A DNA stretch of 64,000 bases from Stenogyne calaminthoides (Eukaryota > Streptophyta > Magnoliopsida > Lamiales > Lamiaceae). The stretch's first letter is position 1. Each line of letters starts with the position of its first letter. This document shows, in pieces, positions 34,122 through 46,427 of this stretch. The notes under the pieces are model-generated. The model had not been told where the DNA came from and did not search any database. It saw nothing but the letters and a program-made list of their open reading frames with translations. The stretch spans positions 806,001 through 870,000 of the forward strand of contig JBBCBC010000050.1 of the NCBI GenBank assembly GCA_037126765.1, written 5' to 3'. The position numbers and the translations under genes were made by a program.

Positions 34122-37100
34122 ATGGAGGGTGGGATTTGCATGAATGGGAAGTGCGGTTCATCGAATTCGGTGGAATGGAAAAAGGGTTGGCCTATTCGAT
34201 CCGGTGGCTTTGCTACTCTTTGTGATAATTGCGGGTATAAACCCCCCTCATTTTACATCTTTCTGTTATATGTATTAGTAGGTTTTATTTATGTCTATGG
34301 AAGCTTTTGGGTGTTTTTGTTTCAGCTATAAACTTGAGGTGCATCAGTTTTCTTGTTTTTTCCTGGAATTTAATCCTTCTGTTTTCGGGGTCTTCAGATT
34401 CATAAGTTATAGATGTTTATTTCATAGTGTCTGTAGATTTCAAACCTGTATGCACTAAAACATGAATCATCAACACAGCTGCATATTGTGTGTGCTTGAA
34501 TATAAACCTTTTTTCCTTTTGACGTAAATATCATGGCACTTATGTTTATTGTTTATCATCTTCAACAATCTTCGTCAAAACAAGAATTATCGTCTTGAGT
34601 TCGTGCTACCTTTAGATAACTAGTGCTGTATAAGTAAACAATCTTGGTAAAATCAACAGGACTGCTTATAAAGAATTGGTGTTCTGTGAAATGTTCCATT
34701 CTGAGGAAACGGGTTGGAGGGAGTGCATTTCATGTGGGAAGGTGAGCGAGTGGGTGGATTGATTTCCTCTAATCGTACTTCTCTAGTAGAATCATATCAC
34801 GTTGTACTGATAGAGTTTGACTGGGAAAATTGGCAGCGTCTTCATTGTGGATGCATTGCTTCCAGCTCGTTGCTAGAGCTACTTGACACTGGAGGGGTAA
34901 ATTGTAAAGGATGCAGCAAGAATCCTTCGGTAAGACCAATTTGTGCATGATCTAAGTGTGTATCGAAATAATTGAAATTCTACTTCATGATCTGTATCTT
35001 CAATTTTTGGAAAGGTATTGATTTTAAAATCATTTTCAATACTCAGAATCTCTAATTTCTCTCGTTTTCTCTTCTCTTTCACTACTGTGGAAAGATTACA
35101 GCTTCAGACGAGTGTTTTTATGTAACGTTGTTTAAATATGGTAGTTTTAATTTTTCTAATTGAGATATACTCTGATTCTTTCAAAGCCTTATGCAGACAC
35201 CACTTGAAGAAAAACATAAATCACATGGTTTATCAACAGAAAATGGAACAAATCGAAATATTGATGATGCTGAAAATGACTGTCACCGGGACTTGCCACC
35301 GTCCCAGAATATCGATGCTACTCCAAGGAAATTCGAGAATGATTTGGCCGGTTCTGGAGAAATAGAGTATAAATTGTTGTCAAGTTGTAATCAGACATCT
35401 ATTGGACCATCAAAGAATTATGACACTTTGCAAGAAAGTAAAAGTGTACATAAACCATTAGTTGAGACGAACCTGAGCATCAGCTTGTCCGTTTCATCAA
35501 ACTCGAATGCCTTATCTGAGGTGGTTGCTGAAGAAAGGCAACTGAACAGTGCAATTTCTTCGCTTCATCGAGGTTGTAGGCCCCGCCATCTCTTACCTAG
35601 GGTACCCACCATACTTGCTTCAGGATTAGAAACAAATTCTAGCTCTATTCCACAGTTACGTGTGGCTAGGCCACCTGTTGAAGGAAGGGTCAAGAATCAA
35701 TTGCTTCCACGCTATTGGCCTCGAATAACTGAGCAGGAGTTGCAACAAATATCTGGAGAGTATCCTTGTCTAAGCATTTTTATGTAATTAATTTTCACTT
35801 TATTTGAATATTAGTTAGCTGGTGTGTTTCCTTAATTTTATTATTTTCCAGCTCGAATTCCACCATTGTTCCTTTATTTGAGAAGGTTTTGAGTGCCAGT
35901 GATGCTGGTCGTATCGGTCGTCTGGTTCTTCCTAAAGCATGTGCTGAAGTATGTTTCTAATCCAGCTACTGTTACTTGAAAGTAAATCTTTTATACCTCT
36001 CTAATGAAATTACCTTTAACTCCCCGTTCAGGCATATTTTCCGCCAATATCACAGCCAGAAGGCCTTCCTCTGAGGATTCAGGATGTGAAGGGCAAAGAA
36101 TGGACATTCCAGTTCCGATTTTGGCCGAATAATAATAGCAGAATGTATGTTTTGGAGGGTGTTACCCCTTGCATTCAGTCAATGCAATTGCAGGCTGGAG
36201 ATACAGGTATCATAAACATGTTCCATCATTTGAATTACAATTATTTTGCAAAAGGATAATCGTTTCATTACTTGGATATTACAATTCGATTGTGTTAGAA
36301 TCCATTATTTGATCCTCCGTGTTGTTGATTTCATCGATATTCATAGTCCAGTAAGGCAACAACTGAATTTAAACATTTTCAGTTACATTCAGTCGTATGG
36401 ATCCTGAAGGAAAACTGCTGATGGGGTTTCGAAAAGCATCAAGCAGTGTTTCTATGCAGAAGGTACCTATGGTTTTCATTATCTTCAGCCTTATCTGTTA
36501 TAGACGACAAGTTATTATTTGTACGTTCGGGTGTTGTCTTATGCTAGATAGATAAAAAGCATAAAAACCACACTGTGTTTGATAAAATATGCACAAAACC
36601 CCCGTGTTTCATTAAATGCATAAAACCCCTGTGTTTGATAAAAAATATGAAACTCACCCCACTGTTCACTTCCATTCAAAGAACACTAGCAGCATTAAAT
36701 TGAAGCGAGGGCTTACATAATTGCCCTCCGAATAAACGATAAATACACAATCAACACTCAGACGGAAACACATAGACACAAAGTTCATTAACTTTGATGG
36801 ATGGTTGTAAATGAAACAGGATTCTCATTATTCAATGGATAGTGGTGCCTTTCAAGGTGAAACACTCTTGGGAAATGCCGAAAATCTACATATAATAAGT
36901 GGCTACTCTGGCCTTCTTCAGTCACTGAAAGGAAGCCGGGGTCCTATGACTCTGTTGTCTAAGCAAGTCTACACGGGGAATATGGGGCCTGAAATCATTG
37001 ACAAGAATGTGCACAAATCCGGAGACAATTTGTTACCCCAACAGTTGCTGCTTCCAGAGCACAAACGAAGAAACATAGGGCCAAAGAGTAAACGGCTACT

Positions 37101-38935
37101 TATTGATGGTCACGATTCGTTGGAGCTGAAACTCTCGTGGGAAGAGGTGCAGGATATGCTACGATCACCAACAAGTGTAGAGCCAAGCACATTCTCAGTT
37201 GAGGATCATGAATTTGAAGAGTTTGAAGTAAGGAAACATTCCAACTTTCTGAGTTAAAAAGTGAGGATGATTAATTATATTATGATGTTTATGGTCACTA
37301 TCCACTTTCCAGGAACCGCCTGTTTTTGGGAAGAGGAGTATTTTCATTGCTCGTCTATCCGGGTAAGAAGGAAAACGAAATAACAATAAGATAATGCATA
37401 TCTATTGTTCTTTGAAACAAGATTGGGTAACTTACAAAAATACAATTCTGATACAGGGAGAACGAGCAATGGACTCAATGCGACAGTTGCTTTAAGTGGC
37501 GAAAAGTGCCGCTTGATTTTCTTCTCCCTCCCAAATGGACATGTCAAGACAATGTCAATGACCAAGCAAGGTTGGATTTGTTTCCTATACTAAAATAAAA
37601 AATAAATTCTTAGTTTCTTTTTTATTACTGACGAAATCTTAAGTTATACATCTGCTGTTGTTTGGAGTCAGATGCTCATGTTCTGCACCAGATGAATTGG
37701 ACTCCAGGGAACTTGAGATTCTTCTCAGAATGAACAGAGGTATATTTGTCCATGTTTCCTGAGATGTTACATTGTCCTTGTAAATTGAATGAATTGGCAC
37801 TATACGTGTAGATAGGCTGTGCCCCTGCCGTTTTCACCCCCTGAGCTCAGCTATGCGTACATCTATAGTCCCTGAACTCACCAAATTTTGATCATTTTGC
37901 CCCCTGAGACTTCTAATGGAACCATTTTGCTCCTTTTCCAAGTTCTAGGGATGTACGGGTGCCAAAATGATTATAGGTGTATTGATCTAGTCTCTGTGAA
38001 GTAAGGAAGGACGACTCCGTGGTGGCTGGTAAACCTAAAGAGGAAACCTCCTCTCTTGATCATTGTTATAGGCGGAGTTCAGGAGGCCATGGATGTATGT
38101 ATAGTCGAGTTCAGGGAACAAAATGATTAAAAGTGAAGTTGAGGGGGGCAAATTGACCACACATGTATTCTGCTAAATGAATTCATAACAACTTATTCTC
38201 TGTTTTCTTTTCCGTTGTGTAGACTTCACAAAGGGGAGAGATTTGATGGCTCCCAAACCTATGCATCAACACGAATCTCCAGACCTGGAAACACAGACAC
38301 ATCCAACCCCAGTTGGACCCAACACGAATGAACCGGGCACTTCATCCATCGCAACAACTACCAAACACCCGAGGCACCGTCCTTGCTGCTCATGCATCGT
38401 CTGTATACAGCCTCCGAGTGGGAAAGGCAAACACAAGCCCACTTGCATTTGCAACGTCTGCATGACAGTTAAACGTCGTTTCAAAACCCTAATGATGCGA
38501 AAGAAGAAGCGCCAATCAGAACGCGAAGCAGAACTCGCACAAAGGAATCAGAATCAGCTTCCTTTAGGTGCCAAAGAGGAAGCAGAGGTTGATAGTGTCC
38601 CAAAACGATCAGAAGGTGAAATAGTTTTCAGAGGGCACAGTGAAGATCAGTTGCAAGAAAATGCTGACGTGGCGAAGGGGGGAGGACTAGACTTGAATTG
38701 CTGTCCCGGTCGAGAACAAGCGGAGCCATTGCGTGTTAGCATGATGAGTCTTGTTCAAGAAGCTAGTCTGCCTTTGGATATGTACCTAAAGCAAAATGGG
38801 CTTACGAGCTTGGTTTCTGAGCAGCAGGGGACTTCGGTGAATCAAGAGAACACTGCCCAAACGCAGGATGATCGTGGGTTATCTGCAGTTGTTCAAGAGC
38901 ATGAGGGTAGCAATGAGTTGTCTGAAAAAGATTAG
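34122..38935 (+). CDS. VAL: B3-domain transcriptional repressor, VAL/HSI2 family, 12 exons, 851 aa
   Basis: Exons are 34122-34234, 34660-34741, 34837-34929, 35197-35759, 35852-35948, 36032-36206, 36383-36462, 36820-37227, 37313-37362, 37457-37570, 37672-37739 and 38223-38935. All are GT-AG and sum to 2556 bp in one frame. Domains in order: a PHD-like Cys-rich N-terminus (CMNGKCGSSNSVEWKKGW, LCDNCG, RLHCGCIASS; residues about 7-95), the B3 domain (about 285-390; LFEKVLSASDAGRIGRLVLP, FRFWPNNNSRMYVLEG), the CW zinc finger (WTQCDSCFKWRKVP; residues about 560-600), a Cys-rich basic block (PCCSCIVCIQPPSGKGKHKP) and the EAR motif LDLN. Family members bind RY elements, read H3K27me3/H3K4me through these fingers, and recruit Polycomb and deacetylases to shut seed genes (LEC1, ABI3, FUS3) and FLC. 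All domains are intact. I cannot separate VAL1 from VAL2; the N-terminus looks slightly more VAL2-like. Confidence 0.95.
36540..36800. repeat. Short internally repeated stretch in VAL intron 7
   Basis: It carries three near-copies of a unit like GCATAAAACCCCTGTGTTTGA between 36555 and 36650. It looks like one arm of a decayed MITE, but I find no matching inverted arm or target duplication. Confidence 0.35.
37811..38158. mobile_element. Mutator-like MITE in VAL intron 11
   Basis: The left end (GATAGGCTGTGCCCCTG) and the inverse complement of the right end (GGTCAATTTGCCCCCC) are related. Further inside, both arms repeat TCCCTGAACTC. The flanks ATACGTGTA (37802-37810) and ACACATGTA (38159-38167) match at 7 of 9 bases, suggesting an aged 9-bp duplication. 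Confidence 0.6.
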
Positions 38936-39492
38936 AGAGAAAACGATCAATCGTGATCTCTCTGTCTCTAGTTTGTATTCACGTTGAACATATGTGTGTT
39001 TAGTACAGGATAAGTAAAGATGGCGCTGTGCAGATTAAGATGATGTATATTTCATATTCAAGTGTGCAGCATAAAACGAGCCCAGTACTATACTTTCTTT
39101 TTCCTTTAAACACGACTTGAGATTTTTTATTTTTTATTTAAATCAATGCTAGGTACAGTTACTTCGGTGATTCTCATTATCATTCAAATTGAAAAATAAA
39201 AAAAAAACTGAATCATTCCTGGATTCACGGTCATCCTTGCACTTAAAGGGCATCAATATACGCAAATGGCCAGAAATAAGATTGAATAAACGCATAATAT
39301 CTCAGCAACTCTTCGGGGGCAGCAGAAACTAGCTCACCCCAAGAGAACATGAATTTTATTTACAAAACCATTTCTGACCACTTATGTCAAAGTATCTTTA
39401 CCTACTATACGATATGTGTATAACCACTTTCCATAAAATTGAAAAAAAAAAAAAAAGAAGAGAATTTTAAAAATCCTAACTATCAAAATCCT
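38936..39492. other. Spacer between convergent VAL and pseudokinase genes
   Basis: Holds both 3' UTRs. A poly(A) run lies near 39441-39454. There is no coding signal. Confidence 0.5.
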
Positions 39493-42400
39493 TCAAACTA
39501 GGCGAACAGTCGATGATGATGATCTCCTGCTTTCTGGCCGATCAATCTCATCCAATAAGTGCATAGACGAGGACGTTCGTGGAGGTAGAGCCAACGGCAA
39601 CGCATGTACGCTCGGAGGAGATAGGGTTGGTCGTGAAGGCGAAAAATTAGACTTAGGAACGGGAGTGACAACAATCCCATTCAGGCTAGGCGATCTCAAC
39701 ATATGCTTCTGACTAACAGACCCAGGATCTTGAAGAGGAAAACGAGATGTATACTTCATATCTTGTATGGTTTTGAGATGGTCTACAATGGTTCTCATGG
39801 TTGGCCTTTCTGAGGGATCTACTTGGAGACACCGTTGAGCAATATCAGCCACTGTTCGAGCTGCTTTGGCTGGGAAACGCCCTTTTAACTGAGGATCCAT
39901 GATTAGGGAGAGCCTAAGGTCATCAGCGAGGAAGGGACGAGTCCACTTCACTAGATTTCTCTCTTCCTTAGGGTGACGACTGTCGAGGTTTTTCCTGCCA
40001 GTGAGCAGTTCAAGAAGTATGATACCAAAACTCCAGATGTTGCTCTTCGGGGTTAGTAATCCTCTCTCCAGTGTCTCGACTGAAAGATTCGCCACAGCCT
40101 GAAAAGAAACGGAATAATTTGAGCAAGTGCAATAATATCGGAGTAACACTTGGGTGCACCATGCTACTGATGCACAACAAATACTTTTTCTGTAAAAACA
40201 ACACTACTGACCAACTAATACTATTTAGTAAAAACATACTGACCAACAGATACATTTTAGTAAAACAACTAATACTTTTTAGTAAAACAACTAATACCAT
40301 TTAAAAATGCACTTGAGTTGCACGATGCAACTGGTACATAGAAGTATTTGTCATAATATTGTAATTGTTTTTACAATTAAATCATCCAAAAGGCAGAGTA
40401 AATTGCAAAATTGGTCACACGGTCACATACTTATTGGGTGTTGACGATTTTAGTCTCATACAAATTATTTTTCTCAATTAAGTCCCATAATTTCTAAAAT
40501 GCTGCAATATTGGTCCGTACTGACAATTTTTTGTTTTAAAATGATAATTAATTTGTGATTTTTAAATTTTATTAATTGAAATTAATATGTTTGATCTCAT
40601 TATGCCACGTAAGAAATGCCATGTTATTAGTCCAGGTGCTACATGAAATTCCGGCAGCTCATTTGAGTGGCACGTGCAGCAATTATGCAACCTTGTAGGA
40701 CTAAAATTGTATCAATTTAAAATTTATGGGAATTGAAAAAAATTGATTCAGACATTACAAAAATAGCCAACACCAATATACGGGGAGCCAATTTTGCAAT
40801 TCACTCAGAGGCAAGATAATTATGTTGATTAGTTGGCTAGAGAACTTACAACTGAGCCACTGGAGATATCGCCCTCGGGTATGTGGCTGATGCAACCATA
40901 TCCAGAAAGCTTTGCACTGAAGTCCTTATCAATCTGTATATATCCAGTTGAAAATTCATGGAACATTGCCTGTCAAGGAGCAAAAGTTAGTTATTTGCTC
41001 AAAGATAGCAGTAACAGCTAACTCCAAATCCCAAGTGATGATAACTATAGAACTTCTTGTTTTGAATATAACGGCTAGACAGTTCTGATTACCTGAAAAG
41101 GTCCTTCTTCATGGAGGAAGGTTATACCTTGTGCAGCACATAAAGCAACTTTCATTCTACTATTCCAGTCAATGGGTGGACCATCTGATCTTCCATATAG
41201 AAGCCTATCTAAGCTCCCATGAAATAGCCTCTCATAAACCAGCATCCTCTGGTCTGAGTCTTCACGTGCATGATAACCGATCAATTTACAGAGAAATGGA
41301 TGTTGCAAAGATGCAAGAGTATTTACATCATTCACAAATTCCTTCACGCCCTGGAAAAGAAGGATAAATGGTCAGACTAATAAAAGCAGATGCAAAATGT
41401 TTTCCAACTAAAACTCGATATGAACTGGAAAAATGTCATTAAGACGAGTTAGATACTCAGGATACATCGGTTAGCCATATCAGTTTTGTCACAAAAAAAG
41501 TAAAACAGAACGTCTATGAACAACAATTAAAGGAAACAGCCAATCTCTATCACATGAAATATCTTTGGAATCATGCAGTACGCAGAGGCCACGAGGTAAG
41601 AACTTTGAAAAGTAACCGGATAGAAGCACCAACTCACTAAATATTCGAGTAAATTGCAAAATGTTCACGTAACTATTGGGTGTTGGCAATTATTGACAAG
41701 ATTGCAGCATTTTTTAATGTGTCAATCACATGAGCTGCTGGAATTCCATGTCGCAGCCTGACTAATGACTTGGTGTCGCTTGTGGTATAATGAGATCCCA
41801 ACACATTATTTCAATTTTTAAAAATCACAAATTAATTATCATCCTAAAAAATAAAATTGGCAATCTAGGCTAATATTGCATCAGCTATTGAGAAAATTAA
41901 TTCGTACGAAACTAAAATCGTCAACACGATTAGTTACGGGACCAATCTTGCAATTTACTCTATATGAAAACCAACAAATCTATACCTGATTACAAAGGTG
42001 AAGGCGAGTAACTGTGGCTTCAAGCTTCCTCATTCCAGATGAATCCTCCGCAAAAGAAGCTCGGTATATTACAGAAGAGAGACCTTCAGACATACATCTC
42101 TCAGGAGAGAAGTTATGACAAGCTGACGCAAGTTTGTCATATGAAAAACTAATAAGCGCTCCTTTAGCTGTCAATGTAGGATGTGAAGAAGCAGGAGGTA
42201 GAGGAAGTGGGCCAGACATATCTAGAGGGCCACTACAGTTTATCATTTTAAAGCTCGTTGTAGCTTTAAGAGCATTAGTACCACGGGGAGACGGGAGTGG
42301 AAGAGGTTGAGGACTCTGTGAATTATACTCTTTCATTGACCCAAATCGACTTCTGTGCTCTTCTTGTTCCTCATATTCGGTAGAATTGAGTGCTTCTTGT

Positions 42401-42642
42401 TCTGCAGCATCAAGACTTGATGGTGCTGATAATGCCCGTTCCCTGTTACTACTTACTGACGTAGTTGAATGAAGGGGTTTTACACGGGTATTAAAGCTTG
42501 GAGGGGCGGACTGCAAAGTACGTGTTTGTCCTTGAGGTTCTGGTAATGCAGTTGGGGAATGTTCCTGTGGATTTACGCGTTTAAAGTAACTGGTCTGCTC
42601 AGATTTCTTCTTCTTACTCCTTAAAACTGTAAAGCATCCCAT
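39493..42642 (-). CDS. Receptor-like cytoplasmic kinase-type pseudokinase, 4 coding exons, 546 aa
   Basis: Exons are 42642-41986, 41350-41093, 40969-40850 and 40098-39493, all phase 0 and GT-AG, giving 1641 bp. The start ATG at 42642 gives MGCFTVL, with Gly2 and Cys3 for myristoylation and palmitoylation, so the protein should sit at the plasma membrane. A Ser/Pro-rich linker (to about residue 165) precedes a kinase-like domain. Catalytic residues are missing: the glycine loop is SEGLSSVIY, the VAIK lysine position reads EATVTRL, HRD is replaced by FHEF, and DFG by GYG. The C-lobe is well kept (PKSNIWSFGIILLELLTGRK, QRCLQVDPSERPTMRTIVDHL). This is the layout of RLCK-VII/PBL-like proteins that act as scaffolds rather than enzymes. 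The Ser-rich tail ends in STVRLV. I cannot name the orthologue. Confidence 0.9.
40396..40806. mobile_element. TIR element in pseudokinase intron 3
   Basis: The left end GAGTAAATTGCAAAATTGG matches the inverse complement of the right end, GAGTGAATTGCAAAATTGG. The flanks AAAGGCA and AGAGGCA (40389-40395, 40807-40813) are similar but not a clear duplication. The relative at 41647-41960 is in the opposite orientation. Confidence 0.75.
41647..41960. mobile_element. TIR element in pseudokinase intron 1, inverted relative of 40396-40806
   Basis: It starts GAGTAAATTGCAAAATG and ends CAATCTTGCAATTTACTC. Its interior, read as inverse complement, carries GATAATTAATTTGTGATTTT and ATCTCATTAT just like the intron 3 element, so the two lie head to head. 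Confidence 0.75.
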
Positions 42643-43409
42643 TTTGCAAAGGAAAAGCTTCCAATGCAAGTGACGTGCAGTAAATTCCTGCGGACAGAAA
42701 TAATAACAAAATGCATATTATTATGCTGCAAGATTATAAAATCTGATTTTTTACATTACATGACCACAGAGTCTGCCATCCAACCCCAAAGGAGATGTTG
42801 CCCATATTCACATAAATTTTAGCAAATAGTAATATTGATTTTTTACAATGATTATCACAACTCCACGAAAAAGCAATGAGCAAATATCAAATTCTGAGGG
42901 AAAATGGCATAGTTACTTCATGTAATTTTGCCAAATTGTAACTATTTTGGAGAACTCCAAGGTGCTGAATCCAAAGCTAACGGCAGGTTCATTATCTGAT
43001 CTCCCAAGAATATTATATATAGCGGAGTAAAATTTACAAGCAACAAAACCCCTAAATTGTTGGTAAACTCGAAAGAAATCCTAAAATATTCCTAGTAGTT
43101 ATATACAACTATTCCAGCACATGTACCAAATATTCATCTAGCAAATTAGATATCATGTTTAGTCCTACACTTTTGCTAGAGCAGATAAATAAAGTAAACA
43201 TCAATTCCAGATCCAAGAGTACCTCCAATTTCCACCAAGAACAAAAATCCCAACTAATATACAATTAAAACGTATATGGTACAAAAAAAAAAATCTTCAT
43301 CAGATTCCCTATCGCAATTCTCCCAATCGCAAAATCTCAACCAATGGAGCAACATAAACAAAAACAAACCAAAAAAAAAAAAAAATTCAAAAGTAAAAAA
43401 GTTACTAAC

Positions 43410-43600
43410 CGGAACACAAATTCAGCTCAATCGTAACCTTTTTGTGGCAAAAAAAGGCGAGTGTTTACGGATTTTCACTGATCATACCGGCACAACGTAA
43501 GGTGAGAGTTCAAATATTGCGAATTTAAGACTTGATTTTGGTAAGACACAAAAACCCTAGAAGCAAGTCAAATTAATACAAATGTGGAAAATGCAGGGAG
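43410..43600 (-). other. Probable 5' UTR exon and promoter start of the pseudokinase gene
   Basis: On the minus strand a donor (TTCCG|GTTAGT) ends a non-coding exon at 43410. The matching acceptor (TTCTGTCCGCAG) lies near 42690, 48 bp before the ATG. The upstream limit of the exon is my estimate. The same sequence, donor included, recurs near 54628 in the duplicated copy. Confidence 0.5.
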
Positions 43601-44832
43601 GAGATTTTTGGGCGGAGAGGAGAGAGAAGGGGAATTTGGTGATTATTAAAACTTAAAAAGTATTAGTGAGAGAGAGTATTAGTACTACTACAATTTACAA
43701 GCAGAACAATCGTATATGTATATGTACGTATATAATATAATCAGCAGTGGTCAAACCAAAACCCCATCTATTAAGAAAATCATTATCGTTGGCCTCCTAG
43801 CACCATCTTTTGACACTTTTGACCTCAATCCAATATTTTGCTTTTTTTTTTCCTTCCAATGAGATTCATGTTCAATGACATCAATACCCTCTGTTTATTC
43901 AACGTGGGATTATTGTATGTCTAATTTTCAAAATTGGAAAATACAAGGATAAACGTAGGGATTATAATTTGGACTTTATTAACAATTTTTTTCAAAAAAA
44001 TGATGATATAGGTTGAATTTATAACTGGCTTCTGTTTTTATTTTTATTTTATCGAATAAATACGTCACATATCAGATTCATTTTCATCTACTATTATCCT
44101 TTTTGACTGTTTATTTTCAAATATTTAGGGTATATTTTAAAACAGTTAAAACAGCTTTCAAAAGCACTTATTTTCAAAAGTTATGAGAGAGAACTTTAAA
44201 AATAAGTGTTTCTGTAAGTTGTTTTAAGTGTTTCAAAACACGCCCTTATATCGACTGCACATGTCAATATGTCACGTGTTAGATTCACTTTCTCTCAAAT
44301 TACACTTTTCACAATTTAGTGATTTATTTTTTGAACGGGAAGTAAATTTCAATAAATAAAAAATTGTTGCAAAAGTTGTTTTGAAATTTGTTTGACTTGC
44401 TATAATTTTAATAAAGATGCTTATTGAATTCCTGAATTTAATATTGATTGTTAAAATGATAACTCACTGATTTAAAATGAAGAATAATTATGTTTTATAT
44501 AGAATGACTGCTTGCATTCAGACATCTATGAATGTAAGAATTGTTTAAATTATAATTCTAATTTTTCGACCAATAAATTATAATTCTTGTTAAGATATGT
44601 AAATTCACCTCTTTTATATTTATTTTACCATATATATAGAGAGAGGAGAGGAGAAATCTGGAGTTTTTGTCATTGGCCATATTAAAATTTGTTCAATTTT
44701 CCAAAACTTGGATTGCATAATGATGAGATTCTACTGTAATAGTAGATCACATTAGTTATAATTCAATATATATGATTACCATTATGAATAATATTCATTT
44801 GAATTAGGTTTATACATTAATTCTATTACTAT

Positions 44833-45022
44833 AGTATGCAAAAACTATTACTGTTATACATATAAATTTTTATTTTTTAAAAATATATCGCATTCTTTAA
44901 CAATGACAATTTTTATACATAACAATCAAAATTGTTATGCATAACGATAATAATGTTTATACATAACAGTGATACTAGAAATATCGAGTTCAAGTAAATT
45001 TGAGTTCCCACAAGTTTTTGTC
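44833..45022 (-). mobile_element. Hairpin MITE, second locus, 9-bp target duplication
   Basis: TATTACTAT flanks it exactly (44824-44832 and 45023-45031). The right end is the inverse complement of GACAAAAACTTGTG, the start of the element at 31929, so it lies on the minus strand. The interior has CATAACAATCAAAATTGTTATG as hairpin centre. The far end is shortened relative to 31929-32168. Confidence 0.75.
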
Positions 45023-45428
45023 TATTACTATTATATATTGATATTCATGATTATTCATATTCAACATATATAGTATGATGTCATTCATCATGTTCTCAGC
45101 AAAAGATTTCCATTTGGTAGATATCGCGTTAAATGTCTACCAATTAAGTATTGAGATTGTAATATTGTAATATTTTATATTTTGCTTTCTAAAGTAAAAA
45201 TATTAAACAATTATTAGCTGAATGGGCTTACAAATCTAATCCAATAATAGATGTTCTCAAATAAATGGTCAAGCACTAATTTTATATTCATGTTTGACAA
45301 AAACTTGTATGAACTTGGTTCATGCTATGAACTTGGTTTTTAATTCATGACGTTTTATTTGATCCTAACCAGGGTATAATACGGGTTAAGTTTAATGATT
45401 TAGAAAAATGTATTGAAAATGAGTTTAA

Positions 45429-45433
45429 TGGGT
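45429..45433. repeat. Target-site duplication of gypsy-2, left (TGGGT)
   Basis: TGGGT lies before the LTR start at 45434 and recurs at 56756-56760 directly after an LTR end. Joining GAGTTTAATGGGT to the sequence after 56760 gives a plausible uninterrupted site. Confidence 0.8.
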
Positions 45434-46160
45434 TGTTGCGAGTCGTTTTTTATGGAGAGTATTATGTGGCTGATTTGATTACAACTCGCAAACAAAACTT
45501 ATACGTGTAAAATAAACCAGAATAAGATGAATTTGTTGACCCAATTAAAAGAAAATGACTACTCTGGGGGGCATACCAAGCCGAGGATATAGTATTTCGA
45601 GCTTTTACATCATGATTCCCGATACACCTTATGAAGATGAATCGATGCTGATTGGTAAATGAGTTCTAGGGTTTTTTCTATATGTGGATGAACACTCTTC
45701 TTTTTTTGTTCCTCACCTCTCCAGGGATTTCCTATAGGCCATCTCTCCCTTTTTTTTCTCTTCCTCCTTTCTATTTTTCCTACTTCGTTAAGCATGAGCT
45801 GGATTGGTAAAGCATGTGCTGGATTTTCTGGATCATGCAAGAACTCCAGAGATGTCGCCACGTTTCAGATTTCATCTTCTAGATTCATCTTTGTATAAAC
45901 ATTGTCGGTGAAGAGCTTTATTGACCCGTCGAAATTAATCTTACGTTCGGTCATACTTTATGTTCGCCCGCTCTTGGGTTCCTCGGAGAGTTGAGTTCAA
46001 GATCTTGACTGGTTATGTTTGTTCGATAGGCTAGCGAACAATTCGATGAGTCGGCCGAACAAAAAAGTAACTTATCCACCGGTGTGATTATTATATTCAA
46101 TATTACCGTGTCGGCTCTTTGATGTTCGATTAATCCTGATTTATTATATCGAACACAACA
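45434..46160 (-). repeat. 3' LTR of gypsy-2 (727 bp)
   Basis: The minus strand reads TGTTGTGTTCG after a polypurine-like tract (CGGTTGGGGTAT), like gypsy-1. The far end reads CAACA at 45434-45438. The short ORFs in it are not conserved. Confidence 0.72.
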
Positions 46161-46427
46161 ATACCCCAACCGTAAGATTTTTTGATTCTACATTGGGCGG
46201 TACTGTTAAAGATTGATTGGACCATGCTTGAAACGCTTCGAATTCAACCGAAATTTCTCAATTAGTAACCTATGTCTATTTAAATCCCATTTCTCCACTT
46301 CAAAAATTTTCCCTTTCTCTTCTTCTCTTTTATCATCTTCTGCATTCGAAAGTCTCCGGCGAAGGGTTCATCGTTCCGGCGAATAAATTTACAGGTAACA
46401 GTTGCATTTCTCTTCTATTTTATAATC

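Larger units (their letters stand above)
42836..45430. repeat. 2.6-kb direct repeat, copy 1 (kinase promoter and 5' flank)
   Basis: It is collinear with 54094-56722. It starts inside the kinase 5' UTR intron, covers the 5' UTR exon near 43410-43600 and the AT-rich promoter, and ends 3 bp before the gypsy-2 LTR. It includes the hairpin MITE at 44833-45022. Confidence 0.93.

Noticed and set aside
40140..40345. Possible further MITE in kinase intron 3 with TGGGTGCACC-type ends
   Set aside because: The two ends resemble each other mainly as direct repeats, and no target duplication could be found.
43276..43500. 74-codon ORF in the kinase 5' UTR region
   Set aside because: Driven by an A-rich tract, on the strand opposite the gene, and disrupted in the duplicated copy.
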